Source: Hyphomicrobium methylovorum (GTDB taxonomy: Bacteria > Pseudomonadota > Alphaproteobacteria > Rhizobiales > Hyphomicrobiaceae). Taken from it: DNA of 64,000 nucleotides. Below the pieces are notes generated by a model. That model saw only the letters and a list, made by a program, of their open reading frames with translations, was not told where the DNA came from and ran no database searches. Numbering within the stretch: position 1 is the stretch's first letter; each line of letters opens with the position of its first letter. The stretch spans positions 3,266,501 through 3,330,500 of the forward strand of contig NZ_QHJE01000001.1 of NCBI RefSeq assembly GCF_013626205.1, read 5' to 3'. Below, piece after piece: positions 1-8,229 of this stretch. Made by a program: the position numbers and the translations under genes.

Positions 1-708
1 TTGCGGGTCTATCACGGGCCCGACGTGCCACGTGCGGAGATGGACGCGCTTTATCGCAAGTTCATCGAGCCGGGCGATCTTGCATTCGACATCGGTGCGC
101 ATGTCGGTGATCGCGTCTCATCGTTCCGACGTCTCGGTGCGCGCGTCGTTGCAGTTGAACCGCAGCCGCTGCTGTTCGATGCGCTGCGGCACATTCATGG
201 ACGCGATCCGCTGGTTGAAATCGTCGATCGCGCCGTCGGGCCTCGTGCGGAGTTTTTGACGCTGCACATCAACACGATCAATCCCACCGTCTCGACGCTG
301 TCTAAGCGCTTCATAGCAGGCGCAGTGGATGCACCCGGATGGGAAGGGCAGAATTGGGATGCGGAACTCGTTGTCGATGTCGTGACGCTCGACGCGCTGA
401 TCTCGCGTTTCGGCGTGCCGGCATTCATCAAAATCGATGTCGAGGGATCAGAGGAAGCCGTTCTGTTTGGGCTGTCACGTGCTGTCAAAGCACTGTCGTT
501 TGAATTTACGACAATTGCGCGAGACGTGGCGCTCGGATGTCTCGACCGTTTGTCGCAACTTGGAGACTATCGCTATAACGTCGCGTTCGGCGAAACACAG
601 CAACTGACATTCGACGACTGGATTTCAGCCGCAGAGATGGCAAATCATATTCTCGCCTTACCGGACGAGGCGAATTCGGGTGACGTTTATGCGTTGCTTG
701 GTTCGTAA
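1..708 (+). CDS. FkbM-family SAM-dependent methyltransferase, possibly 5'-truncated by the window edge
   Basis: The translation has the FkbM layout: a SAM-binding segment DIGAHVGDRVSSFRRLG near residues 30-46, the acidic strand end VVAVEPQP, and the late motif FIKIDVEGSE near residues 142-151. These proteins are O-methyltransferases, often acting on sugars or secondary metabolites; the substrate cannot be read here. The frame is open from the first base and the only start seen is a TTG at base 1, so the true start may lie upstream. The SAM-binding core is complete either way. It is followed after 38 bp by a secreted protein gene on the same strand. Confidence 0.75.
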   Translation: MRVYHGPDVPRAEMDALYRKFIEPGDLAFDIGAHVGDRVSSFRRLGARVVAVEPQPLLFDALRHIHGRDPLVEIVDRAVGPRAEFLTLHINTINPTVSTLSKRFIAGAVDAPGWEGQNWDAELVVDVVTLDALISRFGVPAFIKIDVEGSEEAVLFGLSRAVKALSFEFTTIARDVALGCLDRLSQLGDYRYNVAFGETQQLTFDDWISAAEMANHILALPDEANSGDVYALLGS

Positions 709-746
709 CACTTATACTTTCACGTTCACGCAATCGGAGTTCATCA

Positions 747-1790
747 ATGCATCATTGCTTTCGGGTTTTCGCCGCGGCGGCCGCGCTCTCGTGTCTTGTC
801 ACTGGACCGGTGCGTGCAGCTTCGCTCGACGCGCTTGCCGTCGATGTTAAAAACGAAAGTGAGCCGGTGCTCTGCGCTGAGAAGGATAACGTCGCGCTCT
901 CGTTCACGAACAAAGAGGTTCGGTCATTCCGTCTTGAGGCCGCGCATCCGGCCTATCTCTCGCCGGGGTTGCGCAACAACTTCGAGCCCGATTGGACGGC
1001 CTGCGATATGACAGGCGATCCCGTATTTGCGCCGCCGAGCCAGCCGAAAAAAGTGACGCTCTACGAAGATCCGGCGATCTGGGTCATCGGTTATACGTTC
1101 CCGACGTTCTGGCGTCCGGCAACGGCGTCGGTTCGGATCGGCGAGCACGTCGACAACAGCATTCATATGCTGCAGCTTTGGATCCGTCGTGAAGACGGCG
1201 CGGAAGAAGTGCTCGTGCTTTATCCGCAGGATGGCTATTGGCGTCCGCGGCCGATGACGCCTGACACGATGCGCAACACGGCATACGGGTCGTCGTTTCT
1301 TGTCGGGCCCGTCGACTATGACGGGCGTCCGCTGGTCAAGATCAAAGAGGTCGTGTTCGAACCTGCAACGCGGGCTTTCACGCTCAATTTCGAGCGTGGC
1401 GGCAATGCCGTCGTTCGCCTCATGAACGCCGATACCAATAAGCTGACGCTCGACGTCACGTTCGACAAGGGCATCTCGGACTCGCCATTCGCAATGCTGC
1501 GGTCGATGTACATTACCGAGTTCAATAACGACGTTGCGCGGATTGCGTTGCGCGAGAACGGCGCGAAGGGCTGGCTCGAAAATAACATCATGGCCTTCGA
1601 CAAGGCGACGGCGACAGACGTTTGGGCGGGCCGCCTTGTGCCGTCGCGCCACAACACCTCGTCGCCCGATCTGGTGTTCAACAGCTTTTCGGGTGAAGCA
1701 AAGGCGAAGCCGCCGAAGAACGAAGCGCCCGTGCATCCGACCGGCGCTCCAGCGGCAACGCCTGCAGCACCGGCTGAACCAACGCCTTAG
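747..1790 (+). CDS. Secreted protein of unknown function
   Basis: The 347-residue product starts with a clear Sec signal peptide: a hydrophobic run FAAAAALSCLVTG followed by a VRA-A cleavage site near residue 25. The rest is soluble, with no membrane segment, and ends in a Pro/Ala-rich tail of about 30 residues. Two cysteines (about positions 43 and 87) could form a disulphide. The start has GGAG about 8 bases upstream. I do not recognise the family. It is co-directional with the FkbM gene and converges on the HAD hydrolase gene. Confidence 0.7.
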   Translation: MHHCFRVFAAAAALSCLVTGPVRAASLDALAVDVKNESEPVLCAEKDNVALSFTNKEVRSFRLEAAHPAYLSPGLRNNFEPDWTACDMTGDPVFAPPSQPKKVTLYEDPAIWVIGYTFPTFWRPATASVRIGEHVDNSIHMLQLWIRREDGAEEVLVLYPQDGYWRPRPMTPDTMRNTAYGSSFLVGPVDYDGRPLVKIKEVVFEPATRAFTLNFERGGNAVVRLMNADTNKLTLDVTFDKGISDSPFAMLRSMYITEFNNDVARIALRENGAKGWLENNIMAFDKATATDVWAGRLVPSRHNTSSPDLVFNSFSGEAKAKPPKNEAPVHPTGAPAATPAAPAEPTP

Positions 1791-1841
1791 GCTTTAGAGG
1801 CCTGTTGGGTGGAGAGGCGGCAAGTATCGTCGCCTCTTCGC

Positions 1842-2732
1842 CTACCAGCGAAGCTGGGCCATCGCGCCAACAGCCGTCGGGGCCTGCGCATCGAACAGCG
1901 CTCCGAGCCGTTCTGGCGACAGGTGTGCGTCATCCATCGTTTCGTGGCGGTGGATGCCCGAGGCGATAAACAGGGCGTCGCAGCCAAAGGTTTCGGCGCC
2001 TTTCATGTCGGTGCGCAGAGAGTCGCCGATGACGAGGATCCGGCGCTTTTCGACGTTACGGTCACGAAGGGATTCCGCCTTGGCGTGCGCGGTTTCGTAG
2101 GCGTTGAGGTGAGGCTTGCCTGCCCAGTAAACCGCTCCGCCCATCTCTGCATAAAGATCTGCAATCGCGCCTGCGCAATAGTAGTACGTGCCGCCGACAT
2201 CGACGATCAGATCGGGATTGGCGCAAATGAACGGCAGTTTGCGGGCGAGTGCCTGCTCCAGAATTGCGCGGTAGTTTTCAGGCGTTTCCGTCTTGTCGTC
2301 GTTCAGGCCCGTACAGATCAGCGCTTCCGCTTCGGCGAGCGGAACGGAGCGGGCGGACAAGGCGCGAAAGAGCGCCTGGTCGCGATCCTGCGGTCCGATG
2401 CAATACAGCGCCTGGAAGCCGCGTTCTGCGACGTGGGCGAGCGCGATGTCGCCGGAGGAAACGATGTCGTCCCAGGCAGAGCGCGGTACTTGTCGCGTGT
2501 CGAGCATATCGGCAACGCGCTGTTTCGGAACCGGTGCGTTGGAGACCAACACGACAGTTCCACCGCGGCGCCGGAATTCTTCCAGCGCCTCGCATGCATC
2601 GCGATAGGCGATCAGACCGTTGTGAATGACGCCCCAGACGTCACAGAATAGAACTTCGTAGCGCGAGAGCAATTCCGCGGCATTTGCAATGACGGGCGGC
2701 GTCGGGAGTGCTGAATTGGATGGTGGCTGCAT
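1842..2732 (-). CDS. HAD-IIA family hydrolase (TIGR01459-like)
   Basis: The protein shows the HAD subclass IIA signature. Motif I is FCDVWGVIHNG (about residues 30-40), where the second catalytic Asp is replaced by Trp-Gly as in the TIGR01459 group. Motif II lies around VVLVSNAP, the GKPH segment supplies the motif III lysine, and motif IV is VIGDSLRTDMKGA. Relatives are NagD-like sugar or nucleotide phosphatases, and the physiological substrate is unknown. The length of 296 residues is normal for the group. It stands alone between two plus-strand genes. Confidence 0.85.
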   Translation of the reverse strand: MQPPSNSALPTPPVIANAAELLSRYEVLFCDVWGVIHNGLIAYRDACEALEEFRRRGGTVVLVSNAPVPKQRVADMLDTRQVPRSAWDDIVSSGDIALAHVAERGFQALYCIGPQDRDQALFRALSARSVPLAEAEALICTGLNDDKTETPENYRAILEQALARKLPFICANPDLIVDVGGTYYYCAGAIADLYAEMGGAVYWAGKPHLNAYETAHAKAESLRDRNVEKRRILVIGDSLRTDMKGAETFGCDALFIASGIHRHETMDDAHLSPERLGALFDAQAPTAVGAMAQLRW

Positions 2733-2925
2733 CGCTGCCTCTCGCCGGTCGAAGTGGCTGGATTATGAGTTCGGGCGCTCACCGGTGTTGTGCCGGTATC
2801 GAGGCATTCCAGTCAGTTAGCCGCGCCTGAGCGCGTGTGCAAGGCCGGGACTGGCGGCCTATTGCCCCGAAATCGGATGCGCCCTGGATCCTTCCGCCGA
2901 TCGGACTGCTTTTTCTACGGACCGG

Positions 2926-2952
2926 TGTCGGCTAGGCGTCTACTCGTGCGTC
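2926..2952 (+). promoter_or_regulatory. Candidate ECF42-type promoter for the YCII gene/sigma operon
   Basis: TGTCGG (2926-2931), a 17-base spacer, then CGTC (2949-2952), 28 bases before the ATG at 2981. The same TGTCGG-N17-CGTC arrangement recurs before the VOC gene at 4757. As I recall, ECF42 sigma factors recognise a TGTCGA-like -35 and a CGTC-like -10, so autoregulation is inferred. Confidence 0.6.
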
Positions 2953-2980
2953 CTTGGGACAGCAAAAAGGGAGGCTTGAG

Positions 2981-3361
2981 ATGCAGTACGCAGTGCTTTG
3001 CTACCATTCCGAAGATGCCGTCTGCGCATGGACGAAGGAAGAAGACGACGCCGTTATGGCGCGGCTGATGGAGGTCCATGGGCGCTTCGCGAAGACGGGC
3101 AAGCTCGGCCCTGTTGCGCGTCTGATGCCGACGACCGCCGCAACCACGCTTCGGAAGACCAACGAGCCTGCCGTTATTCTGGATGGTCCGTTCGCGGAGA
3201 CGAAAGAGCAATTGCTTGGCTTCTATGTTGTGGAAGGCGACACGCTGGAAGACGTTCTCGCGTTCGTGCGCGAGTTGGGTGATGCGAACCCGGGTGGTGC
3301 CTACGAAGTGCGGCCCATAGGGCTTTATCTGCCGGGTACATCGAACGCAGGCGCGGCGTGA
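2981..3361 (+). CDS. YCII/DGPF-domain protein
   Basis: A 126-residue protein of the YCII-related DGPF family, named for the conserved tetrapeptide seen here as ILDGPFAETKEQLLGFYVVE. DGPF proteins are typically encoded beside ECF42 sigma factors, but their biochemical role is not established. The ATG at 2981 has GGGAGG upstream and is preferred to an in-frame TTG 27 bases earlier. The stop codon overlaps the GTG start of the sigma factor gene, which indicates translational coupling. Confidence 0.85.
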   Translation: MQYAVLCYHSEDAVCAWTKEEDDAVMARLMEVHGRFAKTGKLGPVARLMPTTAATTLRKTNEPAVILDGPFAETKEQLLGFYVVEGDTLEDVLAFVRELGDANPGGAYEVRPIGLYLPGTSNAGAA

Positions 3362-4623
3362 GCAGCGCCAATCCGATCGAGGCGCTGTTGACGGCAGCGC
3401 GGCCGCGCGCGGTTGCGGCTTTGCTGCGCAATTTTCGCGACCTCGACATGGCGGAAGATGCGTTTCAGGAGGCGTGCCTCAAGGCGTTGCAGACGTGGCC
3501 TGTGAACGGTCCGCCGCGAGATGCTGCAGCCTGGTTGATCTTTGTTGGCCGCAACGTTGCGCTCGATCGCTTGAGGCGAAGTCGCAAAGAAGATGCTCTG
3601 CCGGACGAAGCCCAGATGTCGGATTTAGAAGACGCTGAAGACAGTATGGCTGAACGCATCGATGGCACCCATTACCGCGATGACATTCTCCGTTTGCTGT
3701 TCGTGTGCTGCAATCCCGTTTTGCCTGTCGCGCAGCAGATCGCACTCGCGCTCAGGGTTGTTTCCGGATTGTCGGTGAAGGAGATTGCGCGCGCATTCCT
3801 CGTCAGCGAAGCGGCGATGGAGCAGCGGATCACACGTGCGAAGCGGCGGGTCGGTGAATCCGAAATTCCGTTCGAGACGCCGGGTGCTGTGGAGCGCGCC
3901 GAACGTCTGCGCGCGGTCGCGACCGTGATCTATCTCATTTTCAATGAGGGCTACGCTGCCACCGGCGGGACGGCGCACATTAAGGCGCCGCTTTGTGAAG
4001 AGGCCATTCGTCTTGCGCGATTGCTGCTGCGGCTCTTCAATGCCGAACCGGAGGTGATGGGACTGACAGCGCTGCTTTTGCTGCAGCATGCGCGTGCAGC
4101 GGCACGGCTTGATGCGGAAGGAGCGATCGTCGTTCTGGAGGATCAGGATCGCACGCGATGGGATAAGGGCGCCATCGCGGAAGCTCTTATTATGCTAGAA
4201 AAAGCGGTGCGCCATCACCAGCCTGGTCCGTATCAGATTCAAGCTGCGATTGCCGCGCTGCATGCGCAGGCTGCACGACCTGAGGATACGGATTGGCTTC
4301 AGATCGAGCTGCTTTATCGCACGCTGGAGCAGATCGAGCCGTCGCCTGTCATCACGCTCAATCGCGCAGTAGCGACGAATAAAGTGCGGGGCGCTGCCGC
4401 GGCTCTGGCGCTGATCGAACCGCTCGCGGAACCGCTTGGGAGCTACTTCTACTTTCACGGCGCGCGGGGAGCGTTTTTACTGCAGCTCGGTCGCGAAGCA
4501 GAAGCAAAGACGTCGTTCGACCGGGCGATTGCCTGCGCAAATACAGCGGCTGAAGCCGCGCATATTCGTACTCAGATCGATCGCTTTATCAAAGACAACA
4601 AACCGAATTTAGCTCGATCTTAG
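3358..4623 (+). CDS. ECF42-type RNA polymerase sigma factor
   Basis: The first ~170 residues carry sigma-70 region 2 (LRNFRDLDMAEDAFQEACLKAL, then WLIFVGRNVALDRLRR) and region 4 (VSGLSVKEIARAFLVSEAAMEQRITRAKR). A ~240-residue C-terminal extension follows, with helical, TPR-like repeats (for example LLYRTLEQIEPSPVITLNRAVA). At 421 residues it is about twice the length of a simple ECF factor, as expected for group ECF42. No anti-sigma gene is adjacent, and the extension is thought to control activity in this group. It starts at a GTG overlapping the stop of the YCII gene. Both flanking transcription units carry the same candidate promoter. Confidence 0.9.
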   Translation: MSSANPIEALLTAARPRAVAALLRNFRDLDMAEDAFQEACLKALQTWPVNGPPRDAAAWLIFVGRNVALDRLRRSRKEDALPDEAQMSDLEDAEDSMAERIDGTHYRDDILRLLFVCCNPVLPVAQQIALALRVVSGLSVKEIARAFLVSEAAMEQRITRAKRRVGESEIPFETPGAVERAERLRAVATVIYLIFNEGYAATGGTAHIKAPLCEEAIRLARLLLRLFNAEPEVMGLTALLLLQHARAAARLDAEGAIVVLEDQDRTRWDKGAIAEALIMLEKAVRHHQPGPYQIQAAIAALHAQAARPEDTDWLQIELLYRTLEQIEPSPVITLNRAVATNKVRGAAAALALIEPLAEPLGSYFYFHGARGAFLLQLGREAEAKTSFDRAIACANTAAEAAHIRTQIDRFIKDNKPNLARS

Positions 4624-4683
4624 CTGCGTTGAGGCCGACAAACGAATGCGCCGAGGCTCGGCTAAAATAAAATTCCCAGCGGA

Positions 4684-4710
4684 TGTCGGATGAGTGGACG
4701 GCGAAACGTC
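4684..4710 (+). promoter_or_regulatory. Candidate ECF42-type promoter for the VOC gene
   Basis: TGTCGG (4684-4689), a 17-base spacer, then CGTC (4707-4710), 46 bases before the ATG at 4757. The arrangement is identical in sequence and spacing to the element at 2926-2952. Two such elements flanking an ECF42 gene suggest a small local regulon. Confidence 0.6.
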
Positions 4711-4756
4711 TTTCAGATGTGACATCGAACTCAACCAAGTCTGAGGAGACCCGTTA

Positions 4757-5203
4757 ATGACACAAGCTCAAACGCAGAACGTAGCTGAAGACTTCGACAC
4801 AGCGACGAAGAAGTGTCCGGCGATTGGCGGGATCATTCCGTATCTCAGTCTTAGCGACGCCAGCAAAGCCGCCGATTTTTATGTTCGCGCATTTGGTGCG
4901 ACTGAAGTTTTTCGTCATCCGGCCGATGAAAAGGGACGGCACATGCACATCCATCTGCATGTCAACGGCAACTCTCTGATGCTGAGCGATGCGTTTCCCG
5001 AGCATGGCCATCCGCTGAAAGATCAACAGGGATATTCGCTGCTTTTAACGGTTGGGGATATCGACACGTTGTTTCAACGCGCGGTCGATGCCGGTGCGAC
5101 GGTGGTCATGCCTGTTGAAAAGATGTTTTGGGGTGATCGCTATGGCCAGTTGCGTGATCCGTTCGGCGTGCTTTGGGCAATGAATTCGCCGAGCTCGAAT
5201 TGA
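4757..5203 (+). CDS. VOC-superfamily protein (PhnB/glyoxalase-like)
   Basis: The 148-residue protein has the paired beta-alpha-beta fold of PhnB-like VOC proteins: IPYLSLSDASKAADFYVRAFGA near the N-terminus, MHIHLHVNGNSLMLSDAFPE in the middle, and WGDRYGQLRDPFGVLWAMN at the end. His residues in the MHIHLHV strand could be metal ligands. Family members include glyoxalases, dioxygenases and resistance proteins, so no reaction is assigned. An ECF42-like promoter precedes it, which suggests it is a target of the upstream sigma factor. GAGGAG lies upstream of the ATG. Confidence 0.85.
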   Translation: MTQAQTQNVAEDFDTATKKCPAIGGIIPYLSLSDASKAADFYVRAFGATEVFRHPADEKGRHMHIHLHVNGNSLMLSDAFPEHGHPLKDQQGYSLLLTVGDIDTLFQRAVDAGATVVMPVEKMFWGDRYGQLRDPFGVLWAMNSPSSN

Positions 5204-5231
5204 GCGGTCCGCTGTCTGCGCTCGGTGTCGG

Positions 5232-5248
5232 GGAGAGACGATCTCTCC
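5232..5248 (+). other. Short perfect hairpin after the VOC gene
   Basis: GGAGAGA and TCTCTCC separated by CGA form a 7-bp stem 28 bases after the VOC stop codon. No T-run follows, so it may be a 3'-end stabiliser rather than a terminator. The remaining ~200 bases to the next gene contain nothing else I can name. Confidence 0.35.
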
Positions 5249-5456
5249 GCCGCTGGCGCGCTTTCGGCTGGTGATCGCGACGGGCCGTTGCTTTGAGAGA
5301 ACGCATCAAAGGGAACGGCCAAGCGTTGGCAGGTCAGATTCTAAGGGCTAAAAAAGCTGTAGTTATAACCAGTTAGAGTATGTGGATAGGTGTTTAGTAT
5401 CTTTATTTCGCCATTAGAATCACATGGTTGATGTCTCCTACGAGAAGGGGACGCCA

Positions 5457-5876
5457 ATGACACGCCTACATCAGAACGTCGAAGAACTGCTGGCTCGGTT
5501 GACCGAGGATTCGCAGGGAGAGATGGAACTGGTCCGCGCGCTTGGCGATGCGATCCGTCGCGTCGATGAGCAATTGCTGCGGGAAGTTCGCACAGTGACG
5601 GTTCAGCACGAGATGCGCCGCGAAGCTATTCTGGGAGAACTGCAGACGCTCGCGGGTCGGCTCTGTGTGTTGCCCGCGCCGAGCGCTCAGAAGCCTTCGG
5701 TTACGGCCATCGATCAGCAGGCGCGTTACGAGCAGCAGGCCATCGATCGGCAACCGCGCTACGAGACGCAAGAGATCGATGCTCCGCACAACGTCAACGG
5801 CGGTGCCGACTGGCGGCAGGCGACGCAGAACATCAGCGATGATTTTGAGTTTACGTTCAACGAACCTCGCCATTGA
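5457..5876 (+). CDS. Small protein of unknown function with internal QxxRYE repeats
   Basis: The 139-residue product has a helical, possibly coiled-coil N-terminal half rich in Glu/Arg/Leu (about residues 1-65). It then has a short degenerate repeat in which AIDQQARYEQQ is followed by AIDRQPRYETQ and a third EID. It has no signal peptide and no recognised domain. The ATG at 5457 is preferred because GAGAAGGGG lies 6 bases upstream; an in-frame ATG at 5424 would add 11 residues. It converges on the DHFR-like gene across a strong hairpin. Confidence 0.6.
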   Translation: MTRLHQNVEELLARLTEDSQGEMELVRALGDAIRRVDEQLLREVRTVTVQHEMRREAILGELQTLAGRLCVLPAPSAQKPSVTAIDQQARYEQQAIDRQPRYETQEIDAPHNVNGGADWRQATQNISDDFEFTFNEPRH

Positions 5877-5911
5877 GGCTTGCTGGCGTGTAATGCGCGC
5901 GTCGCGACCTT

Positions 5912-5944
5912 AACCGCGGAAGGCGGATTCACCGCCTTCCGGTT
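5912..5944 (+). terminator. Hairpin between convergent genes
   Basis: GGAAGGCGG (5918-5926) pairs with CCGCCTTCC (5932-5940) around the loop ATTCA, and flanking AACC/GGTT extend the stem across a GC bulge. It sits between the stop codons of two convergent genes and may terminate both. There is only a weak T-run on either side. Confidence 0.55.
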
Positions 5945-5962
5945 GACTTGAATTTGCTGAGT

Positions 5963-6385
5963 TCAGTGTGGCGCGTCGCGGCTGGTTCTGCCGGTCAGCC
6001 AAGCGGGATCGAACCAGCGATCGGCCGGGCCGTCATACGGCAGCCGCGTGATATCCCAATGCGAAACGAAGCGTGCGTAGATGTCCCACACCGGGGGACC
6101 GCCGCCGATGTAGACGACGCGACCGGCGTATTGCTTCAGCGTTTCTTCCGGGTCCATGCTGGAGCGCAGCACGCCAATCGTTCGATCCGCAAATGCGAAT
6201 TCAGGTACGCTGGCGATGGTCTTTGGACCAGCAAGCAGTACGTGGCCGCGCGTAATATCGAAGAAGCGCGCGACGTCCGCGACATACTCTGGATCGCGAT
6301 TGCCTTCCCACGGCAGTTCGCCGTTCAGACCGAGCTGGCCCGACTGGCCGATTGCGCAGATGACCCTGACGACTGTCTGTTCCAA
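5963..6385 (-). CDS. dmrA: DHFR-fold reductase, probably dihydromethanopterin reductase DmrA
   Basis: The 140-residue protein has the dihydrofolate reductase fold: VRVICAIGQSGQLGLNGELPW near the start (compare DHFR A-x-G/D-x-x-G-x-I-G-x-x-x-x-L-P-W), GHVLLAGPKTIASVP for the NADPH site, and VVYIGGGPPVWDIYA. In Methylobacterium extorquens a DHFR-like protein of this size (DmrA) reduces dihydromethanopterin to H4MPT. The methylotroph context and my recollection of DmrA's ICAIGQ and FAFADRTI segments favour dmrA over folA. It lies far from the H4MPT cluster at 49-63 kb. A folate-specific DHFR remains the alternative. Confidence 0.7.
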   Translation of the reverse strand: MEQTVVRVICAIGQSGQLGLNGELPWEGNRDPEYVADVARFFDITRGHVLLAGPKTIASVPEFAFADRTIGVLRSSMDPEETLKQYAGRVVYIGGGPPVWDIYARFVSHWDITRLPYDGPADRWFDPAWLTGRTSRDAPH

Positions 6386-6453
6386 TGAAGCCTTCCTTTA
6401 TCGCTTTCCAATCCTCTCTTAAGCGGGATCGGCGCGATGGCTCCAGTGGAAAA

Positions 6454-7878
6454 TCACCACAGCAGATAGCGGATCGCGATATCTGTGACGCGGCGAAACG
6501 GCGGACGCAGAAAGCCACCCAGATTCCAGCGTGATTGCTCGAAGACGCCTTTGGCGTGGCTCATGTTCCTGAAGCCTTCGGGGCCGTGATAGGCGCCCAT
6601 ACCGCTGGCGCCGACGCCGCCGAACGGCAGATCGTTTTGCACGTAGTGCATCAGCGTATCGTTAATCGTCACATTGCCCGAGGTTGTGCGCGCCAAAACC
6701 TTGCGGCGATCCTCTCCGTCATTGCCGAAGTAATAGAGCGCCAACGGACGATCATGCCGGTTCACCAGTTTGATGGCTTCGTCGATGCTATCGTACGTGA
6801 CGAGGGGGAGGATTGGTCCGAAGATCTCGTCCTTCATCACCGCCATGTCCATCGTGACGTTGAGCATAAGCACGGGCGAGGCTTTGCCTGTGTCGTTGCC
6901 CGCCGGTGTTTCGGGCCCGAGCGGGACGATGGTTGCGCCCTTCTTTCGTGCGTCTGCCAGCAGGTCGCGCAGGCGCGTCTGGTGGCGGGCATTGATGATG
7001 GACGTGTAATTCCGGCTGGCTGCGCCTTCGGGATAGAGTGCCTGCACTGCTGTCTTGTAATGCTCGGCGAACGTGGTGGCTTTGTCGCGCGGGACGAGGA
7101 CGAAATCCGGCGCGATGCAGGTTTGTCCCGCGTTGGCCAATTTGCCGTAAGCGATGCTGACGGCTGCGCGTTCGAAGTCCGCGTCATGTCCGAGGATGGC
7201 GGGTGATTTGCCGCCGAGTTCGAGCGTGACCGGTACGAGGTTTTCGGCGGCGTTTTTCAGGACAGAGGTGCCGACGGCGGTGCTGCCGGTGAACACCAGA
7301 TGGTCGAACGGCAGGCTTGCGAACACTGAACCTGTTTCTGGGCCGCCGCAGGTGACAGAAACCTGATCCTCGGGGAAGAGTTTGCCCAGCATATCCTTCA
7401 TGAGTGCCGAGGTGGCTGGCGTGTGCTCGGACGGTTTCAGCATGACGCGGTTACCCGCTGCGATCGCCGTCGCCAACGGCATCAGCGCCAGCGAGAAGGG
7501 GTAATTCCAGGGCGAGATGATGCCGACGACACCGAGCGGCTGATACATCACATAGGACGACGCCGGGATGAAATGCAGGGAGTTGCGGCGTCGCTCGGGG
7601 CGCATCCATTTGCGGAGGTTGCGGCGCAAGTAATTGATTGTCTGAATAAGTGGGATCAGCTCCATGATCCGCGTCTCATAGGCGGACCGATTGCCGAAAT
7701 CCGAGCTGACGGCCGCCTCTATTGCTGCGCGGCGGGCGAGAACGGCTGATTTCAAGTGCGCAAGGTCGGCTTTGCGCTGCTTGAGATCGGGTGGCCCATC
7801 CTGCAGGAAAGCTGCTCGTTGCTTTGCAAGAACGCCACTTAGGACGAACTGGTTGTTGACCAAAACATGGGCTGTCAT
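6454..7878 (-). CDS. NAD(P)-dependent aldehyde dehydrogenase, coniferyl-aldehyde-dehydrogenase-like
   Basis: An ALDH-superfamily protein with GIISPWNYPFSLALMPLATA (cofactor entrance), FTGSTAVGTSVLKNA, ELGGKSPAIL carrying the catalytic Glu, and the nucleophile motif NAGQTCIAPDFVLVP with the active Cys. The C-terminal MHYVQNDLPFGGVGASGMGAYHG and overall length match the class 3/coniferyl-aldehyde group. The preferred ATG at 7878 has AAAGGA 10 bases upstream; an earlier in-frame ATG at 8007 would add 43 unlikely residues. The substrate is an aldehyde that cannot be predicted. It lies 68 bp upstream of the dmrA-like gene on the same strand and may be cotranscribed with it. Confidence 0.88.
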   Translation of the reverse strand: MTAHVLVNNQFVLSGVLAKQRAAFLQDGPPDLKQRKADLAHLKSAVLARRAAIEAAVSSDFGNRSAYETRIMELIPLIQTINYLRRNLRKWMRPERRRNSLHFIPASSYVMYQPLGVVGIISPWNYPFSLALMPLATAIAAGNRVMLKPSEHTPATSALMKDMLGKLFPEDQVSVTCGGPETGSVFASLPFDHLVFTGSTAVGTSVLKNAAENLVPVTLELGGKSPAILGHDADFERAAVSIAYGKLANAGQTCIAPDFVLVPRDKATTFAEHYKTAVQALYPEGAASRNYTSIINARHQTRLRDLLADARKKGATIVPLGPETPAGNDTGKASPVLMLNVTMDMAVMKDEIFGPILPLVTYDSIDEAIKLVNRHDRPLALYYFGNDGEDRRKVLARTTSGNVTINDTLMHYVQNDLPFGGVGASGMGAYHGPEGFRNMSHAKGVFEQSRWNLGGFLRPPFRRVTDIAIRYLLW

Positions 7879-8229
7879 CAACGGGTTATCCTTTGTCACG
7901 TCCGGTCTTTTTGGCGATGTGTGAGAGATCAACGCCTGAGTAAGGACTCGGTTACCATATGCACCCCGAGCTTCATTCGGCAATTGTGGCAGCATTGTCG
8001 TCCCCACCTCTTAGGGAGGGTGGGGCGATCGAGGATGTGGGGTTGCCCGTCCGGTGAGAGCAAAACGTATCAACCCACTAGGAGCCGATGCGTTTCAGCG
8101 CCTGTGGGGGGACGTGTAGCCGCGTCATCACTGACGCATGGCATCCGCGCGTGCGAACACCAGCGTTGACGCGCGAGGCCGAGCGATGCGGAAGAGTTGA
8201 GAAAAGGGGTTGTGAGACGCCTACGCGGA
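7879..8229. other. 351-bp intergenic region between the phc-like locus and the aldehyde dehydrogenase
   Basis: Both neighbours are on the minus strand, so this region holds the end of the signalling operon and the promoter of the dehydrogenase gene. A perfect inverted repeat GCGTCA-TCAC-TGACGC lies at 8122-8137 without a T-run. I find no convincing ORF or RNA gene. Confidence 0.5.

Noticed and set aside
1809-2651. 280-residue open frame on the plus strand opposite the HAD hydrolase
   Set aside because: It lies wholly antisense to a well-supported gene and its translation is Arg/Ala-rich with no known motif. Such shadows are expected in GC-rich DNA.
5226-5252. A third TGTCGG as an ECF42 promoter before the 5457 gene
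   Set aside because: TGTCGG is at 5226-5231 but the position 17 bases later reads GCCG, not CGTC.
8122-8137. GCGTCA-TCAC-TGACGC as a terminator of the signalling operon
   Set aside because: No T-run on either strand and it lies ~90 bases past the stop; kept only as a note on the intergenic region.
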